Part shown: in pieces, positions 25,130 through 34,893 of the stretch
Position numbering within the stretch: the first letter of the stretch is position 1
Layout: each line of letters opens with the position of its first letter
Assembly (NCBI RefSeq): GCF_009755885.1
Contig: NZ_VYIX01000002.1
Coordinates: 478,875 to 542,874 of the forward strand
Length of the DNA stretch: 64,000 nt
DNA from: Brachyspira sp. SAP_772
GTDB lineage: Bacteria > Spirochaetota > Brachyspiria > Brachyspirales > Brachyspiraceae
Direction: 5' to 3'
Translations under genes and position numbers: made by a program
The notes under the pieces: model-generated
Told to the model about the DNA's origin: nothing
The model's input: only the letters and a program-made list of their open reading frames with translations
Databases searched by the model: none

Positions 25130-26737
25130 ATGCAAGAGAAAAATGAGAAAGTAAATACAAAAGAAAACATAGTAAAGTCAAGTTTAAAAATGTCTGTGGT
25201 AACAACTATAAGCAGAGTTTTTGGCCTTGTACGCGACCAGATACAAGCTATTTTACTTGGTACAACATTTATAGCAGATGCTTTTGCTATAGGGTTTATA
25301 CTTCCAAACCTATTGAGGAGGTTATTTGCTGAGGGCAATATGGTTGCTAGTTTTATACCTGTTTTTACTGACCTTGAAAAAAATAAAGGTATTGAAGCTT
25401 CTAAAGTTTTCTTTAGGGCTGTTTTTACATTATTATCATTAATACTAATATTTATAGTTTTTGTCGGTATAGTAATTTCACCTTTATTAGTAAAGCTGCT
25501 TTATAAATCGGCAAGCTATGAGGCTTATAGTTTGGCTGTAGATTTATCAAGAATAATGTTTCCTTATCTTTTGTTTATTTCACTTGCCGCTTTGATGCAG
25601 GGAGTTTTAAACATTAGAGGCTATTATTCTATATCTGCTGCTAGCCCTATACTTCTTAATATTGTTATCATATCTTTGGCATTAATATTTTATTTTTTGC
25701 TTCCTAATGTTTTTAATAATATGTCTTATGTTTTTGCTATAGCTGTACTTATTGGAGGAATGGTGCAATTTGCCTATCAGATTCCTTTTGTTAATAGGCT
25801 TGGCTTTAATTTTTTGCCTAATTTTAATTTTAGGGATAGTTATGTTATAAAGATGATTAAATTATTTGCTCCGGGTATATTTGGTGCTAGTATTTATCAG
25901 ATTAATTTGCTAGTATCTACTGCTTTTGCTGGTGCTATTGGAGAGGGCAGGGTGTCTGCTGTTACTTTTGCTAATAGGATACATGAGTTTGTTTTGGGGG
26001 TTTTTGCTGTTAGTATAGCTACTGTTATGCTTCCTACTTTAAGTAAATTAATAGTTAATGAAAAGTATGATGAGGCAAAAGACACACTATCTTATTCTTT
26101 GAGGTTGGTGGCATTAATAACCATACCTGCAACTTTTGGGTTTATGATACTCGGAAAAGAAATTGTTGCTATGATTTTTCAATATGGTGCTTTTTCAGAA
26201 AAATCTACTTTGCTTGTATCTAATGCTTTAAGGTATTTATCTGTTTCGCTTTTTTTTGTTGCTAGTTATAGGATAGTTGTTCAGTCTTTTTATGCTATGA
26301 AAGATATGAAAACTCCTGTATATATAGCTTTTTTTGCTTTTATTATTAATGCTATTAGCAATTATTTATGCGTTTATATATTTCATTTTGATATCATAGG
26401 AATTTCTATTTCAAGTGTAATAGCAAATATTGTTTCTTTTATTATATTATATATACTTCTTATGAAAAAAATGAATATGTCTTTCTCTCTTAATAACGGC
26501 AAAATTAATACTATCAAAACTTTATTTTCAAGCATTATCATGGCTATGGCAGTTTATTCACTTAGATATTACATTTTAAGGGATAGTTTAAATACTACAA
26601 GAATAGTTTTTATAATAAAAGTATTTGTTGTTATAATTATAGGTGTTATAATTTACAGTATAGTTAATGTTGTTTTAAAGAATGAAGATTTTGTTGCTAT
26701 TTTTAATTTATTTAAAAAGAAAATAGTAAAAAAATAA
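25130..26737 (+). CDS. murJ: Lipid II flippase MurJ
   Basis: A 535-residue MOP-superfamily membrane protein with about 14 hydrophobic segments. The MurJ/MviN N-terminal signature is clear: SRVFGLVRDQIQAILLG, FAIGFILPNLLRRLFAEGNM and SFIPVFTD. It flips lipid-linked peptidoglycan precursor across the inner membrane. It lies 85 bases after the glycosyltransferase gene. Length and motif order are normal. Confidence 0.95.
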   Translation: MQEKNEKVNTKENIVKSSLKMSVVTTISRVFGLVRDQIQAILLGTTFIADAFAIGFILPNLLRRLFAEGNMVASFIPVFTDLEKNKGIEASKVFFRAVFTLLSLILIFIVFVGIVISPLLVKLLYKSASYEAYSLAVDLSRIMFPYLLFISLAALMQGVLNIRGYYSISAASPILLNIVIISLALIFYFLLPNVFNNMSYVFAIAVLIGGMVQFAYQIPFVNRLGFNFLPNFNFRDSYVIKMIKLFAPGIFGASIYQINLLVSTAFAGAIGEGRVSAVTFANRIHEFVLGVFAVSIATVMLPTLSKLIVNEKYDEAKDTLSYSLRLVALITIPATFGFMILGKEIVAMIFQYGAFSEKSTLLVSNALRYLSVSLFFVASYRIVVQSFYAMKDMKTPVYIAFFAFIINAISNYLCVYIFHFDIIGISISSVIANIVSFIILYILLMKKMNMSFSLNNGKINTIKTLFSSIIMAMAVYSLRYYILRDSLNTTRIVFIIKVFVVIIIGVIIYSIVNVVLKNEDFVAIFNLFKKKIVKK

Positions 26738-26793
26738 AAATTTTTATAAATTATATAATGTTTAGATTGATAAAAAATAAATATTTAAGGCTC

Positions 26794-26821
26794 TCAAAAA
26801 TATGCTTGCAATATCCGACAA
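26794..26821 (+). promoter_or_regulatory. Candidate sigma-28 (FliA) promoter of the chemoreceptor gene
   Basis: TCAAAAAT (26794-26801), 12 bases, TCCGACAA (26814-26821), compared with the known TAAAGTTT-N11-GCCGATAA. The -10 matches at 6 of 8 positions. It is 44 bases before the start of a chemotaxis receptor, a normal sigma-28 target. Confidence 0.45.
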
Positions 26822-26865
26822 TTTAAGTAATAATTTTGTAAGTAAAAAAAATAAGGTTTCTATAT

Positions 26866-29760
26866 ATGAGTTTAAAAAATAAGGTACTTTTTTCTGTTAT
26901 TTTGGTAGTTGCATTGTCATTATCTCCTACTATTTTTATTAATAGTACAACCAATAGAAAAGCATTGTACGATAACGCTATGACAGTTACTCAAAATTAT
27001 TTTTATGATATAGTATCAGCATTTAATAATATTTATACTACTACTTCTGTTGGTACCGTTTCATTATCAGATATAGCTACAGTAGCTTATGAATTATACG
27101 ATGTAGGTAATATAGAAAACCCTCAAAGAAACCTTAGAGATATTATTTATAGATTTCATAAATCACAGCTTAATTTGCATCATGTTATAGCAAATGGTAT
27201 ATATTTTGAACCTAGTGTTATATCAGATAATGCTAATTTAAGAAATTTATACTCTTTATATTTATATGATGTTCCTGATGCAGGTACAATGGAGCCAAGA
27301 TTTGGAACTATTATGGATAATTATATAGATGAAGAGTTTTATTCATTGGCCCTTCCTAATAACTGGAATAGAGAAGCTAAGAGACCAGAAGATATTTATT
27401 ATTCTTCTCCATATCTAAAAAATTTGGATAAACCTCAAAAAGTAATATCATTTTCTTCGCCTATATATTCAACAGATAATACTAGACTTATAGGGGTTTC
27501 TTTATCTGATGTTTCATTAGATATAGCACATGAAGTATTAACTAATATAGTAAAAACAGGTCCGTTTAATACAATAATATATGATACAAGAAATAATAAA
27601 ATAGTATATCATGATAATCCTAAATATATATTAAGCAATGTAAATGATTTCACATGGTTTAATGGTGCTATAAATAATTTAGATATATCTACAAATATTA
27701 TTGTAAAAAATAATGTAATGATTGATGAGGTTCCATATCATATATTTGTCAGACAGTTTAGCAGCGGTTTATATAATTTATTTATGTATGTACCTAGTTC
27801 ATATTTCTCAAGTGTTTTGGATCAAACTAATAATACCATATTTGTTATTTTGATATCTGCTATTATAATAATAATTATTATATTAAGCATTACTATACCA
27901 ATATCATTAAAACCTTTAGATAGAATATCGCATGAACTTGAAGAGGGTGTATTTAATAATAATATGTTTATTAATATCACCAAGATAAACTCCAAAGACT
28001 CTTTAGGATATTTGAGCAATTGGATAATAATATTCTTTGATATGGTTCAGCATGTATTTTCTACTGTATCAAAGACTTTATCAGTATTTAAAGAGCAAAT
28101 TACATCATTAAAAAATAAAATGTCAGATATTTCTAAGGTTGCTGATTCTATGACTGAGTCTGTAAACTTAATTGTAAATAATATATCTTCTCAGCAAAAT
28201 GAGTTTAAAGCTGTAGAAAGCAGTAATTTAGAAATTTATAAAATAATAGCTTCCAACCTTGCTGAGCTTATTTCTATAGATCAGATGACTAATGATTTGC
28301 AAATAAAAATTGATGAGCAGGCTATAAGTTTAAATCAAATAAACTCTTTAACATTATCAATACAAAAAGATATGGAAGAGGTATCAGAGTCTGTTGCTAA
28401 GGCTAAAGATGAGTCAGAGACAATGTTATCATTATCAAATGATAGTAAAGATAAAATATTAAAGACAGAAAATATTACTAGAAATCTTGTATCTTCAATT
28501 AGAGGAATATCAGAGTTTGTTAATTCTACAATAGATGTTTCTCAGCAGACTAATATGCTTGCGATGAATGCTGCTATTGAGGCTGCACATGCTGGTGAAC
28601 AGGGAAAGGGTTTTGCTGTTGTTGCTGAAGAGATAAGAAAATTGGCTACTACTACAAATGTTCAATCTGAAAAAGCTCATAGAATACTTAGAGAGATAGA
28701 AAAAGAGATGAACTTGATGATAGAAAAAATGACAGAGAGAATGAATGTTATAGAAAATATGATATCTAAAGTAAATAACTTTGTAGATACTATGACTAAA
28801 GTAAAAAAGGTTGTGGATGATAAATATATAAGCACAAAGGATATGAATATTTCTATAGAACATCTTACTAGTGCTATTAAAGATATTAAAGATCAATATA
28901 CATCTTTACATGGCAGAATATCTGTTGCAAAAGATGATTTGGTTCATTTATCAGATTTTGCTAAGAAAAATGATGAGGCTGTAAAATTAGTATCTAAAAA
29001 TACAGATGATATAGTTAGCAAAACACAAGATATGAGTGAACGTATTAATGATGTATTTAATTTGATTAAAGAGATAGAGGTTCTTTCAAATATTTCTGGA
29101 GATTCTATTGATACATTAGATAAAGAGATGTCTTCATATGTGGTTAAGGATTTTGAAGAAGTTATTGCCGGAAAGATTAAGAGTATTAATGATGGGGACA
29201 GGGCTTATGCTAAATATACACTAGTAAAAAGATTTTATAAGTTTATGATAGAAACTTTTGGCAAAGAAAAAACTATTGCTTTAATTGCTAAAATGCCTGA
29301 AGATGCTAAAATTATATATAGTGATATAAAGAAAGTGAAGTTTAAAAAGAAATTTGTATTATCTAGTTCATTTTTTATGCCTATTAATATAATTATGAAT
29401 GAATTTTATGATGGAAGCGAAGAGGCTATAAGAGATGTTGCTAAATATGGTTTTAGAAAATGTAGTTTTTTAAATAAATTAAAAATAAAATTTTATAGAG
29501 GCCGTAATTTAGCTGATTTGCTTATTAAATTCAGTAATAAAAGATTTAAAAATATTAATATAGAAGTTGTAAAATCTGAGAAGAGAAAGCTTATTTATCA
29601 TCTATACTATTTCCCTAATTATGATTCTATGATGGAAATATATTTTGATGAGTTAATTAATAATATATTTAGATATAGATATCCTAATTCTACTAAAGTA
29701 ACTATTTCTAAATCTATTAATAATGGGTATATTTATACTGAATATATTGTTACTTGGTAA
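26866..29760 (+). CDS. Methyl-accepting chemotaxis protein with an extra C-terminal domain
   Basis: A 964-residue receptor. The signal anchor is followed by an extracellular dCache-like sensor (about 35-320, with [20 protein letters not shown] and [17 protein letters not shown]). The second membrane helix lies near 325-350 and a HAMP-like region follows. The signalling coiled coil spans about 400-760, with hairpin tip [20 protein letters not shown]. Unlike ordinary receptors it continues for about 190 residues after the coiled coil (from [20 protein letters not shown] to the end TEYIVTW). This extension is globular and basic, and I do not recognise it. It senses an unknown ligand and would signal to CheA. 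The flgJ gene follows. Confidence 0.88.
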   Translation: MSLKNKVLFSVILVVALSLSPTIFINSTTNRKALYDNAMTVTQNYFYDIVSAFNNIYTTTSVGTVSLSDIATVAYELYDVGNIENPQRNLRDIIYRFHKSQLNLHHVIANGIYFEPSVISDNANLRNLYSLYLYDVPDAGTMEPRFGTIMDNYIDEEFYSLALPNNWNREAKRPEDIYYSSPYLKNLDKPQKVISFSSPIYSTDNTRLIGVSLSDVSLDIAHEVLTNIVKTGPFNTIIYDTRNNKIVYHDNPKYILSNVNDFTWFNGAINNLDISTNIIVKNNVMIDEVPYHIFVRQFSSGLYNLFMYVPSSYFSSVLDQTNNTIFVILISAIIIIIIILSITIPISLKPLDRISHELEEGVFNNNMFINITKINSKDSLGYLSNWIIIFFDMVQHVFSTVSKTLSVFKEQITSLKNKMSDISKVADSMTESVNLIVNNISSQQNEFKAVESSNLEIYKIIASNLAELISIDQMTNDLQIKIDEQAISLNQINSLTLSIQKDMEEVSESVAKAKDESETMLSLSNDSKDKILKTENITRNLVSSIRGISEFVNSTIDVSQQTNMLAMNAAIEAAHAGEQGKGFAVVAEEIRKLATTTNVQSEKAHRILREIEKEMNLMIEKMTERMNVIENMISKVNNFVDTMTKVKKVVDDKYISTKDMNISIEHLTSAIKDIKDQYTSLHGRISVAKDDLVHLSDFAKKNDEAVKLVSKNTDDIVSKTQDMSERINDVFNLIKEIEVLSNISGDSIDTLDKEMSSYVVKDFEEVIAGKIKSINDGDRAYAKYTLVKRFYKFMIETFGKEKTIALIAKMPEDAKIIYSDIKKVKFKKKFVLSSSFFMPINIIMNEFYDGSEEAIRDVAKYGFRKCSFLNKLKIKFYRGRNLADLLIKFSNKRFKNINIEVVKSEKRKLIYHLYYFPNYDSMMEIYFDELINNIFRYRYPNSTKVTISKSINNGYIYTEYIVTW

Positions 29761-29773
29761 TAGAAAATTGTAT

Positions 29774-29800
29774 TAATAAGATTTTTATACTTTCCGATAG
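29774..29800 (+). promoter_or_regulatory. Candidate sigma-28 promoter of flgJ
   Basis: TAATAAGA (29774-29781), 11 bases, TCCGATAG (29793-29800), 38 bases before flgJ. The spacing is exactly that of known sigma-28 promoters and the -10 has CCGATA. Confidence 0.5.
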
Positions 29801-29837
29801 TAATAATATAGTATATGTTTTTATGAGGTATTAATAT

Positions 29838-30206
29838 ATGAATATTACTGATAAATATAGTTTAAGTATTGGAACAGCTAATTTAAATAAACTTAACAAC
29901 ACTAAAAGAGAGTATCAAAATTATGGTACAAAGTTTAGTATAGAAAATACTTCTGAAAATGTTACTGATAAAGAGTTTCAAAAAAAACGTTTAAGAGAAG
30001 TTTCTGAAGATTTTGAATCTTTAATGATTAATCAAATGCTTAAAGAGATGAGAAAGACTGTAAATAAAAGCGGACTTATAGACGGTGGTATGGCAGAAGA
30101 GATATTTGAAGATATGCTATATGATGAGTATGCTAAAGAGTTCTCTAAAACTAAAACATTTGGTTTAGCAGAAATTATTTACAATCAAATGGAAAAATAC
30201 GTTTAA
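29838..30206 (+). CDS. flgJ: FlgJ-like flagellar rod-binding protein (single domain)
   Basis: 122 residues, corresponding to the N-terminal rod-binding half of FlgJ only. The conserved block DFESLMINQMLKEMRKTVNK ... GGMAEEIFEDMLYDEYAKEF ... FGLAEIIYNQM is clear at residues about 50-118. There is no muramidase half, as in other spirochaetes; a separate enzyme must open the peptidoglycan for the periplasmic flagellar rod. It follows a chemoreceptor gene with its own sigma-28-like promoter and AGGT ribosome site. The histidinol-phosphatase-like gene converges on it with no gap. Confidence 0.85.
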   Translation: MNITDKYSLSIGTANLNKLNNTKREYQNYGTKFSIENTSENVTDKEFQKKRLREVSEDFESLMINQMLKEMRKTVNKSGLIDGGMAEEIFEDMLYDEYAKEFSKTKTFGLAEIIYNQMEKYV

Positions 30207-31016
30207 TTAATTTAGACTTATATCTTTAAATGAGTTGTCTATAAGCATTTTTATTTTAGTGCAGCCTAGAGTTTTTAATTTTTCTGCCATTTCATAATAA
30301 AAATAATCTAAAGCATTTGCAGAGTGTGCGTCTGTATTTATTGTAATGTGTATATTTAATTTTAATAATTTTTTTATAGTGTAAGTACTTGGATAGTGCG
30401 CGTTTAAATTATCTTTATTCATTTTTCTGGTATTTATTTCTACTATAGAGTTTGAGTTTTTTATTGCTTCTATTACTTCGTTAATTTTTTCTATATACCA
30501 ATCTTCTTCTTCTGTAAAATATTCTTTATTGAAATTATATTTTCTAATTAAATCTAAATGTCCTATGATATCTGGTTTTTGATTGTTTATCATATCTATT
30601 ACATTATTATAATATCTCAATATTACTTCTTTAATATTTCCAAAATGTTTTAATGTGTTTTCAAAGTTTTGTTTTGAGGCATCTATAGGAAAGTAATTAT
30701 TGTTATCATCTTTTATAAAATGCACAGAGCCTATTCTATAATCTAGATTTGCATTTATATTTGAATAGTAGTCTGCTTCTATTCCTGAATATATTTGAAT
30801 TTTATCTTTATATATTTCTTTAAATTTTTTTATATCTTCAAAATATTTAATTGTATTTTCTATAGACATAGATGAATTATCAAACTGCAAATAAGAATGC
30901 CCAGAGAAACCTAAGCTTATAAAGTTTTTTTCTATTGCATATAATATATTTTCTTCTATAGTGTTTTTTCCATCGCAGTAGGTGGTATGTGTGTGTAGGT
31001 TTGATATATATTTCAT
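30207..31016 (-). CDS. PHP-domain histidinol-phosphatase-like protein
   Basis: A 269-residue PHP-fold phosphoesterase. Metal-binding motifs are HTHTTYCDG near the start, GFSGHS, GIEADYY, IGSVHFI, GHLDLIRKY and a late NTDAHS. The order fits the HisK/HisJ class, which removes phosphate from histidinol phosphate in histidine synthesis. No other his gene is in the window, so another phosphoester substrate is possible. It converges on flgJ, the two stops being adjacent. Confidence 0.78.
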   Translation of the reverse strand: MKYISNLHTHTTYCDGKNTIEENILYAIEKNFISLGFSGHSYLQFDNSSMSIENTIKYFEDIKKFKEIYKDKIQIYSGIEADYYSNINANLDYRIGSVHFIKDDNNNYFPIDASKQNFENTLKHFGNIKEVILRYYNNVIDMINNQKPDIIGHLDLIRKYNFNKEYFTEEEDWYIEKINEVIEAIKNSNSIVEINTRKMNKDNLNAHYPSTYTIKKLLKLNIHITINTDAHSANALDYFYYEMAEKLKTLGCTKIKMLIDNSFKDISLN

Positions 31017-31093
31017 GCTTTTATTATATTTTATATTTTTCGTTTGTAAATAACATTTTTAAGTTTAATTGAGTTTTTATGTTTTGAATGTCT

Positions 31094-31550
31094 AATGCCA
31101 TATATTCTTTGGATATGCTTTACGAGATTCTATATTTTATACATATTCCAAATATACAAAGCTATAGTACTTGCGTTTTTTGCAACTTTTTTGAGCGACA
31201 AAAAAGTTGATAAAAAATTATTGTTTCAATATACACTGAAAAGTTCTAAACTGAAATATATTTTAAATTTTTATTTGTGGTGGCTTTGCCCCCACACCCC
31301 CAGTTCTTTTATTGGTATAAAAGAACCAAAAGAACTGCATTGTTTAGCTTAAAATGTTGGTATTACAATATAGTTTATACATATTCAAAAATATACAAAG
31401 CTATAGTATTTGCACTTTTTGGTTCTTTTGACGAAGTACGCACCGCGACCGAAGGAAGTGCCTGCGACCGTAGGAAGTACCTTTAGGTATGGGTGCGAGC
31501 TGCGGGAAAAAGAACAATAATAAAAATTGATAAACTTTTTAGTATACAAA
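31094..31550 (-). repeat. Intergenic repeat family, copy R5 (one full plus one partial, inverted)
   Basis: Read on the minus strand, a full unit runs from about 31550 to 31250: left end, GTTCTTTTTCCCGC, two inserts (GGTACTTCCTACGGTCGC and GGCACTTCCTTCGGTCGC) and CAAAAAGTGCAAATAC. It continues with AGTTCTTTTGGTTC paired with AAAAGAACT and GGGGGCAAAGCC. A second, partial left half follows directly (31250-31094) with an AACTTTTTTG/CAAAAAAGTT stem. The open frames here are not supported as genes. The rest of the 591-base gap is the ppdK terminator and AT-rich DNA. Confidence 0.75.
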
Positions 31551-31586
31551 ATAAAAAAGCCTGCATGCTAATATCGCACACAGGCT
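31551..31586 (-). terminator. Terminator of ppdK
   Basis: On the minus strand AGCCTGTGTGC pairs with GCATGCAGGCT around a short loop, followed by TTTTTTAT. It lies 22 bases after the ppdK stop. Confidence 0.8.
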
Positions 31587-31607
31587 ACAAATTATAAAGA
31601 TAAAAGA

Positions 31608-34600
31608 TTATTTTTTAGAGTTTGTTTTCTTTGATACTGCTTTTTTCACTTCTTTTTTTACAGTGTTTTTTACAGCCTTAGCAACTTTCTCTATTTTTTT
31701 AGTTGCATTTTTAACATCTTTAGAAGCTTTTTTTACTGTAGAAGCTGCCTTTTTAGCATCTTTTTTAATCTCTTTCTTTACTTCTTTTTTAACAGTTTTA
31801 GCTACTTTTTTTACTTCTTTTTTAACGCTTGTTTTTTTGTTTTTTGAAGAAGCATTAATTACACCTTGAGCAGCAGCAAGTCTAGCAATAGGTACTCTAT
31901 AAGGAGAACAGCTTACATAGTTAAGACCTATATCATAACAGAACATAACAGTAGCAGGATCACCTCCATGCTCACCGCATATACCAACAACAAGTTTTTT
32001 GTTAGCAGCTCTTCCTTTAGTAACACCTATTCTTAAAAGCTCTCCAATACCTTCTTGGTCTAATGATTGGAAAGGATCTTTTTCGTATATCTCTTTATCA
32101 ACATAATCTTTCAAGAACTTACCTGCATCATCTCTTGAGAAACCGCCTCCCATTTGAGTTAAGTCATTAGTACCGAATGAGAAGAACTCAGCTTCTGTAG
32201 CAATCTTGTCAGCAACCAAAGCAGCTCTTGGAACTTCTATCATAGTACCAACTTTATAAGCAACTTTATCTCCCACTTTAGAGAATACTTCATCAGCTAT
32301 TTTAATAATTCTATCTTTTATCATTTTAAGCTCTTTTAGAGTACCAACAAGAGGAATCATTATTTCAGGATGAACATCTACTCCATTTTTCTTAACTTTA
32401 ACAGCAGCTTCAATTATTGCTCTAGCCTGCATGTCATAGATTTCTGGATAAGTGATACCAAGACGGCAGCCTCTGTGTCCAAGCATTGGGTTAAACTCAT
32501 GTAAAGAATCTCTAATAGCTCTTAGTTTTTCAAAAGGAACATTCATTTCGTTTGATAATTCTTGTAATTGAGAATCTTCATGAGGAATAAACTCATGCAA
32601 AGGCGGATCAAGAAGTCTTACTGTTACAGGATAACCGCTCATTGCAGTAAATATACCCACAAAGTCTTCCATTTGCATAGGGAATAAACTATCTAAAGCA
32701 TCATCATAAAGTTTTCTTGGTTCTTTATAAAGTCTTTCTAATTCTTCAACCAAATCAGCTTTACCTACTTTTTTAGCTTCTTCTAATTTTTCTCTTAATT
32801 GTTTCACTTCTTCAGCAACAAGTATAAGCTGTCTTACGCTTTTGATTCTGTCAGCATTGAAGAACATGTGCTCAGTACGGCACAAACCAATACCTTCAGC
32901 ACCGAATTTTCTAGCGATTTGTGCATCATTAGGAGTGTCAGCATTAGTATGAACTTCAAATTTATTTTTTAATCTAATCTCATCAGCCCACTGCATAAGT
33001 TTTCTAAAGTCTTCAGACATATCGGCCTCTTTAGTAGTAACTTGTCCAAGCATTACTTCACCAGTGGAACCATCTATAGAGATGTAATCACCTTCACGAA
33101 CTACAGTGTCATTAACTTTCATAAGTTTTTGACTGTAATCAATATCTAATTCACTACATCCAGCAACACAGCATTTACCCATACCGCGAGCAACAACCGC
33201 AGCGTGAGAAGTAGCTCCGCCCCTTGCAGTTAATATACCTTCAGCAGCATTCATACCCTTAATGTCTTCAGGGCTAGTCTCTATACGAACAAGTACAACG
33301 GATTCTCCAGCTTCTTTCATAGCCTCAGCTCTCTCAGCAGCAAATACAGCTTTACCAACAGCAGCACCTGGAGAAGCATTTAAACCTTTAGCAAGCACTT
33401 TAGCAGTTTTTTTAGCATTAGGGTCAAACATAGGGTGAAGTAACTGATCCAAATCAGCAGGATTAACTCTCATTAAAGCTTCTTCTTTAGAAATTATCTT
33501 AGCCTCAGCAAGTTCAACAGCAATCCTTACAGCAGCAGCAGCAGTTCTCTTACCATTACGAGTTTGAAGCATATAAAGTTTGCCTTCCTGAATTGTAAAC
33601 TCCATATCCTGCATGTCTTTATAATATTTTTCTAATTGATTTTTATAGCTTACTAATTGTTTATAAACATCAGGCATAACCTCTTCAAGAGAAGGATATT
33701 TAGCTTTTCTTTCTTCTTCGCTTTTACCATTATTTTTAGCCCATTCTTTACTTCCTTCTAATGTAATTTCTTGAGGAGTTCTAATACCAGCAACAACATC
33801 TTCACCTTGTGCATTAATTAAAAACTCTCCATAGAATTTATTTTCACCAGTAGCAGGGTTACGAGAGAAACATACACCTGTAGCAGAAGTCTCTCCCATA
33901 TTACCAAATACCATAGCCTGAACGTTTACAGCTGTACCCAAAAGTCCTCTTATATCATTTAATTTTCTATAAGCTTCAGCCCTAGGGTTGTTCCAGCTTC
34001 TAAATACAGCATTAATAGCATGCCATAATTGTACTTTAGGGTCATCTGGGAAAGCTTCACCCATCTCTTGTTTATACATAGCTTTATATTTTTCTACTAC
34101 GATTTTTAATTCTTCTACATCTAAATCAGTATCTTTAACTTCTTTTTCAGCTTTACCAATTTTTGGTGCTATAGCTTTTTTTCTTTCGTCAAGGATTTCT
34201 TCAAATTTATCATGATCAACGCCCATAGCTACATCGCCAAACATTTGTATAAATCTTCTATAAGCGTCCCAAGCAAACCTTGGATTATTAGTTTTCTTAA
34301 TAATTCCATTAACTACGTTTTCGTTTATTCCAAGATTAAGTATAGTGTCCATCATACCGGGCATAGATATAGCAGCACCAGAACGTACAGATACGAGAAG
34401 AGGTTTATCAACATTACCAAACTCCATTCCCATAGCCTTTTCTAGCTTTTTAATATTCTCATCAACTACCTTTTCTAGACCCTTAGGGTATGATTTGTTT
34501 TTTGAGTAATAATCACAAACTTCTGTTGTAATTGTAAATCCTGCTGGAACAGGTACTTTACTTTCTGTCATTTGGGCAAGACCTAAACCTTTACCGCCTA

Positions 34601-34673
34601 ATAATGCTTTTGTCTCTTTAGCTCCTTCAGATTTACCATTACCAAAGAAGTAAACCATCTTTTTTGTTGCCAT
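31608..34673 (-). CDS. ppdK: Pyruvate, phosphate dikinase with a Lys-rich C-terminal tail
   Basis: 1021 residues; the family norm is about 870-900. The ATP-grasp domain begins with GGKGLGLAQM. The swivelling domain carries the phospho-accepting His in GGATSHAAVVARGMGKCC, and the C-terminal barrel has the catalytic Cys in VGICGEHGGDP. The enzyme interconverts pyruvate, ATP and Pi with PEP, AMP and PPi; a PPi-using pump is encoded at 60096. Two additions explain the length: a charged insert near residue 620 (KLEEAKKVGKADLVEELERL) and a tail of about 85 residues made of KKEVKK, AKTVKK and AASTVKKA units after GVINASS. The tail looks like histone H1-type sequence. Its role is unknown. Confidence 0.93.
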   Translation of the reverse strand: MATKKMVYFFGNGKSEGAKETKALLGGKGLGLAQMTESKVPVPAGFTITTEVCDYYSKNKSYPKGLEKVVDENIKKLEKAMGMEFGNVDKPLLVSVRSGAAISMPGMMDTILNLGINENVVNGIIKKTNNPRFAWDAYRRFIQMFGDVAMGVDHDKFEEILDERKKAIAPKIGKAEKEVKDTDLDVEELKIVVEKYKAMYKQEMGEAFPDDPKVQLWHAINAVFRSWNNPRAEAYRKLNDIRGLLGTAVNVQAMVFGNMGETSATGVCFSRNPATGENKFYGEFLINAQGEDVVAGIRTPQEITLEGSKEWAKNNGKSEEERKAKYPSLEEVMPDVYKQLVSYKNQLEKYYKDMQDMEFTIQEGKLYMLQTRNGKRTAAAAVRIAVELAEAKIISKEEALMRVNPADLDQLLHPMFDPNAKKTAKVLAKGLNASPGAAVGKAVFAAERAEAMKEAGESVVLVRIETSPEDIKGMNAAEGILTARGGATSHAAVVARGMGKCCVAGCSELDIDYSQKLMKVNDTVVREGDYISIDGSTGEVMLGQVTTKEADMSEDFRKLMQWADEIRLKNKFEVHTNADTPNDAQIARKFGAEGIGLCRTEHMFFNADRIKSVRQLILVAEEVKQLREKLEEAKKVGKADLVEELERLYKEPRKLYDDALDSLFPMQMEDFVGIFTAMSGYPVTVRLLDPPLHEFIPHEDSQLQELSNEMNVPFEKLRAIRDSLHEFNPMLGHRGCRLGITYPEIYDMQARAIIEAAVKVKKNGVDVHPEIMIPLVGTLKELKMIKDRIIKIADEVFSKVGDKVAYKVGTMIEVPRAALVADKIATEAEFFSFGTNDLTQMGGGFSRDDAGKFLKDYVDKEIYEKDPFQSLDQEGIGELLRIGVTKGRAANKKLVVGICGEHGGDPATVMFCYDIGLNYVSCSPYRVPIARLAAAQGVINASSKNKKTSVKKEVKKVAKTVKKEVKKEIKKDAKKAASTVKKASKDVKNATKKIEKVAKAVKNTVKKEVKKAVSKKTNSKK

Positions 34674-34750
34674 GATAATCTCCTACTATTATTATTTTGA
34701 TAGATTTTTTTACTTAGATTTAAAAAAAATAAATTTTTTTCTTATAATAT

Positions 34751-34778
34751 AGTATAGTTTTATTTTTATGCTTGTCAA
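34751..34778 (-). promoter_or_regulatory. Promoter of ppdK
   Basis: On the minus strand, TTGACA (34778-34773), 16 bases, TATACT (34756-34751), about 78 bases before the ATG. Confidence 0.6.
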
Positions 34779-34893
34779 TTTTATTAAAAGAAATTACTAA
34801 AAAAAGTAATATTAAAAAAACAAATTTTTTAATTTTAAATGTTTAATTCATAAAAATTTGAAATATTGATGAAACTATAATATATTATTAGCT

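Noticed and set aside
31095..31486. Two overlapping open frames in repeat R5
   Set aside because: They share translated repeat segments (YKAIVLA-type) with other copies in different frames and lack start signals.
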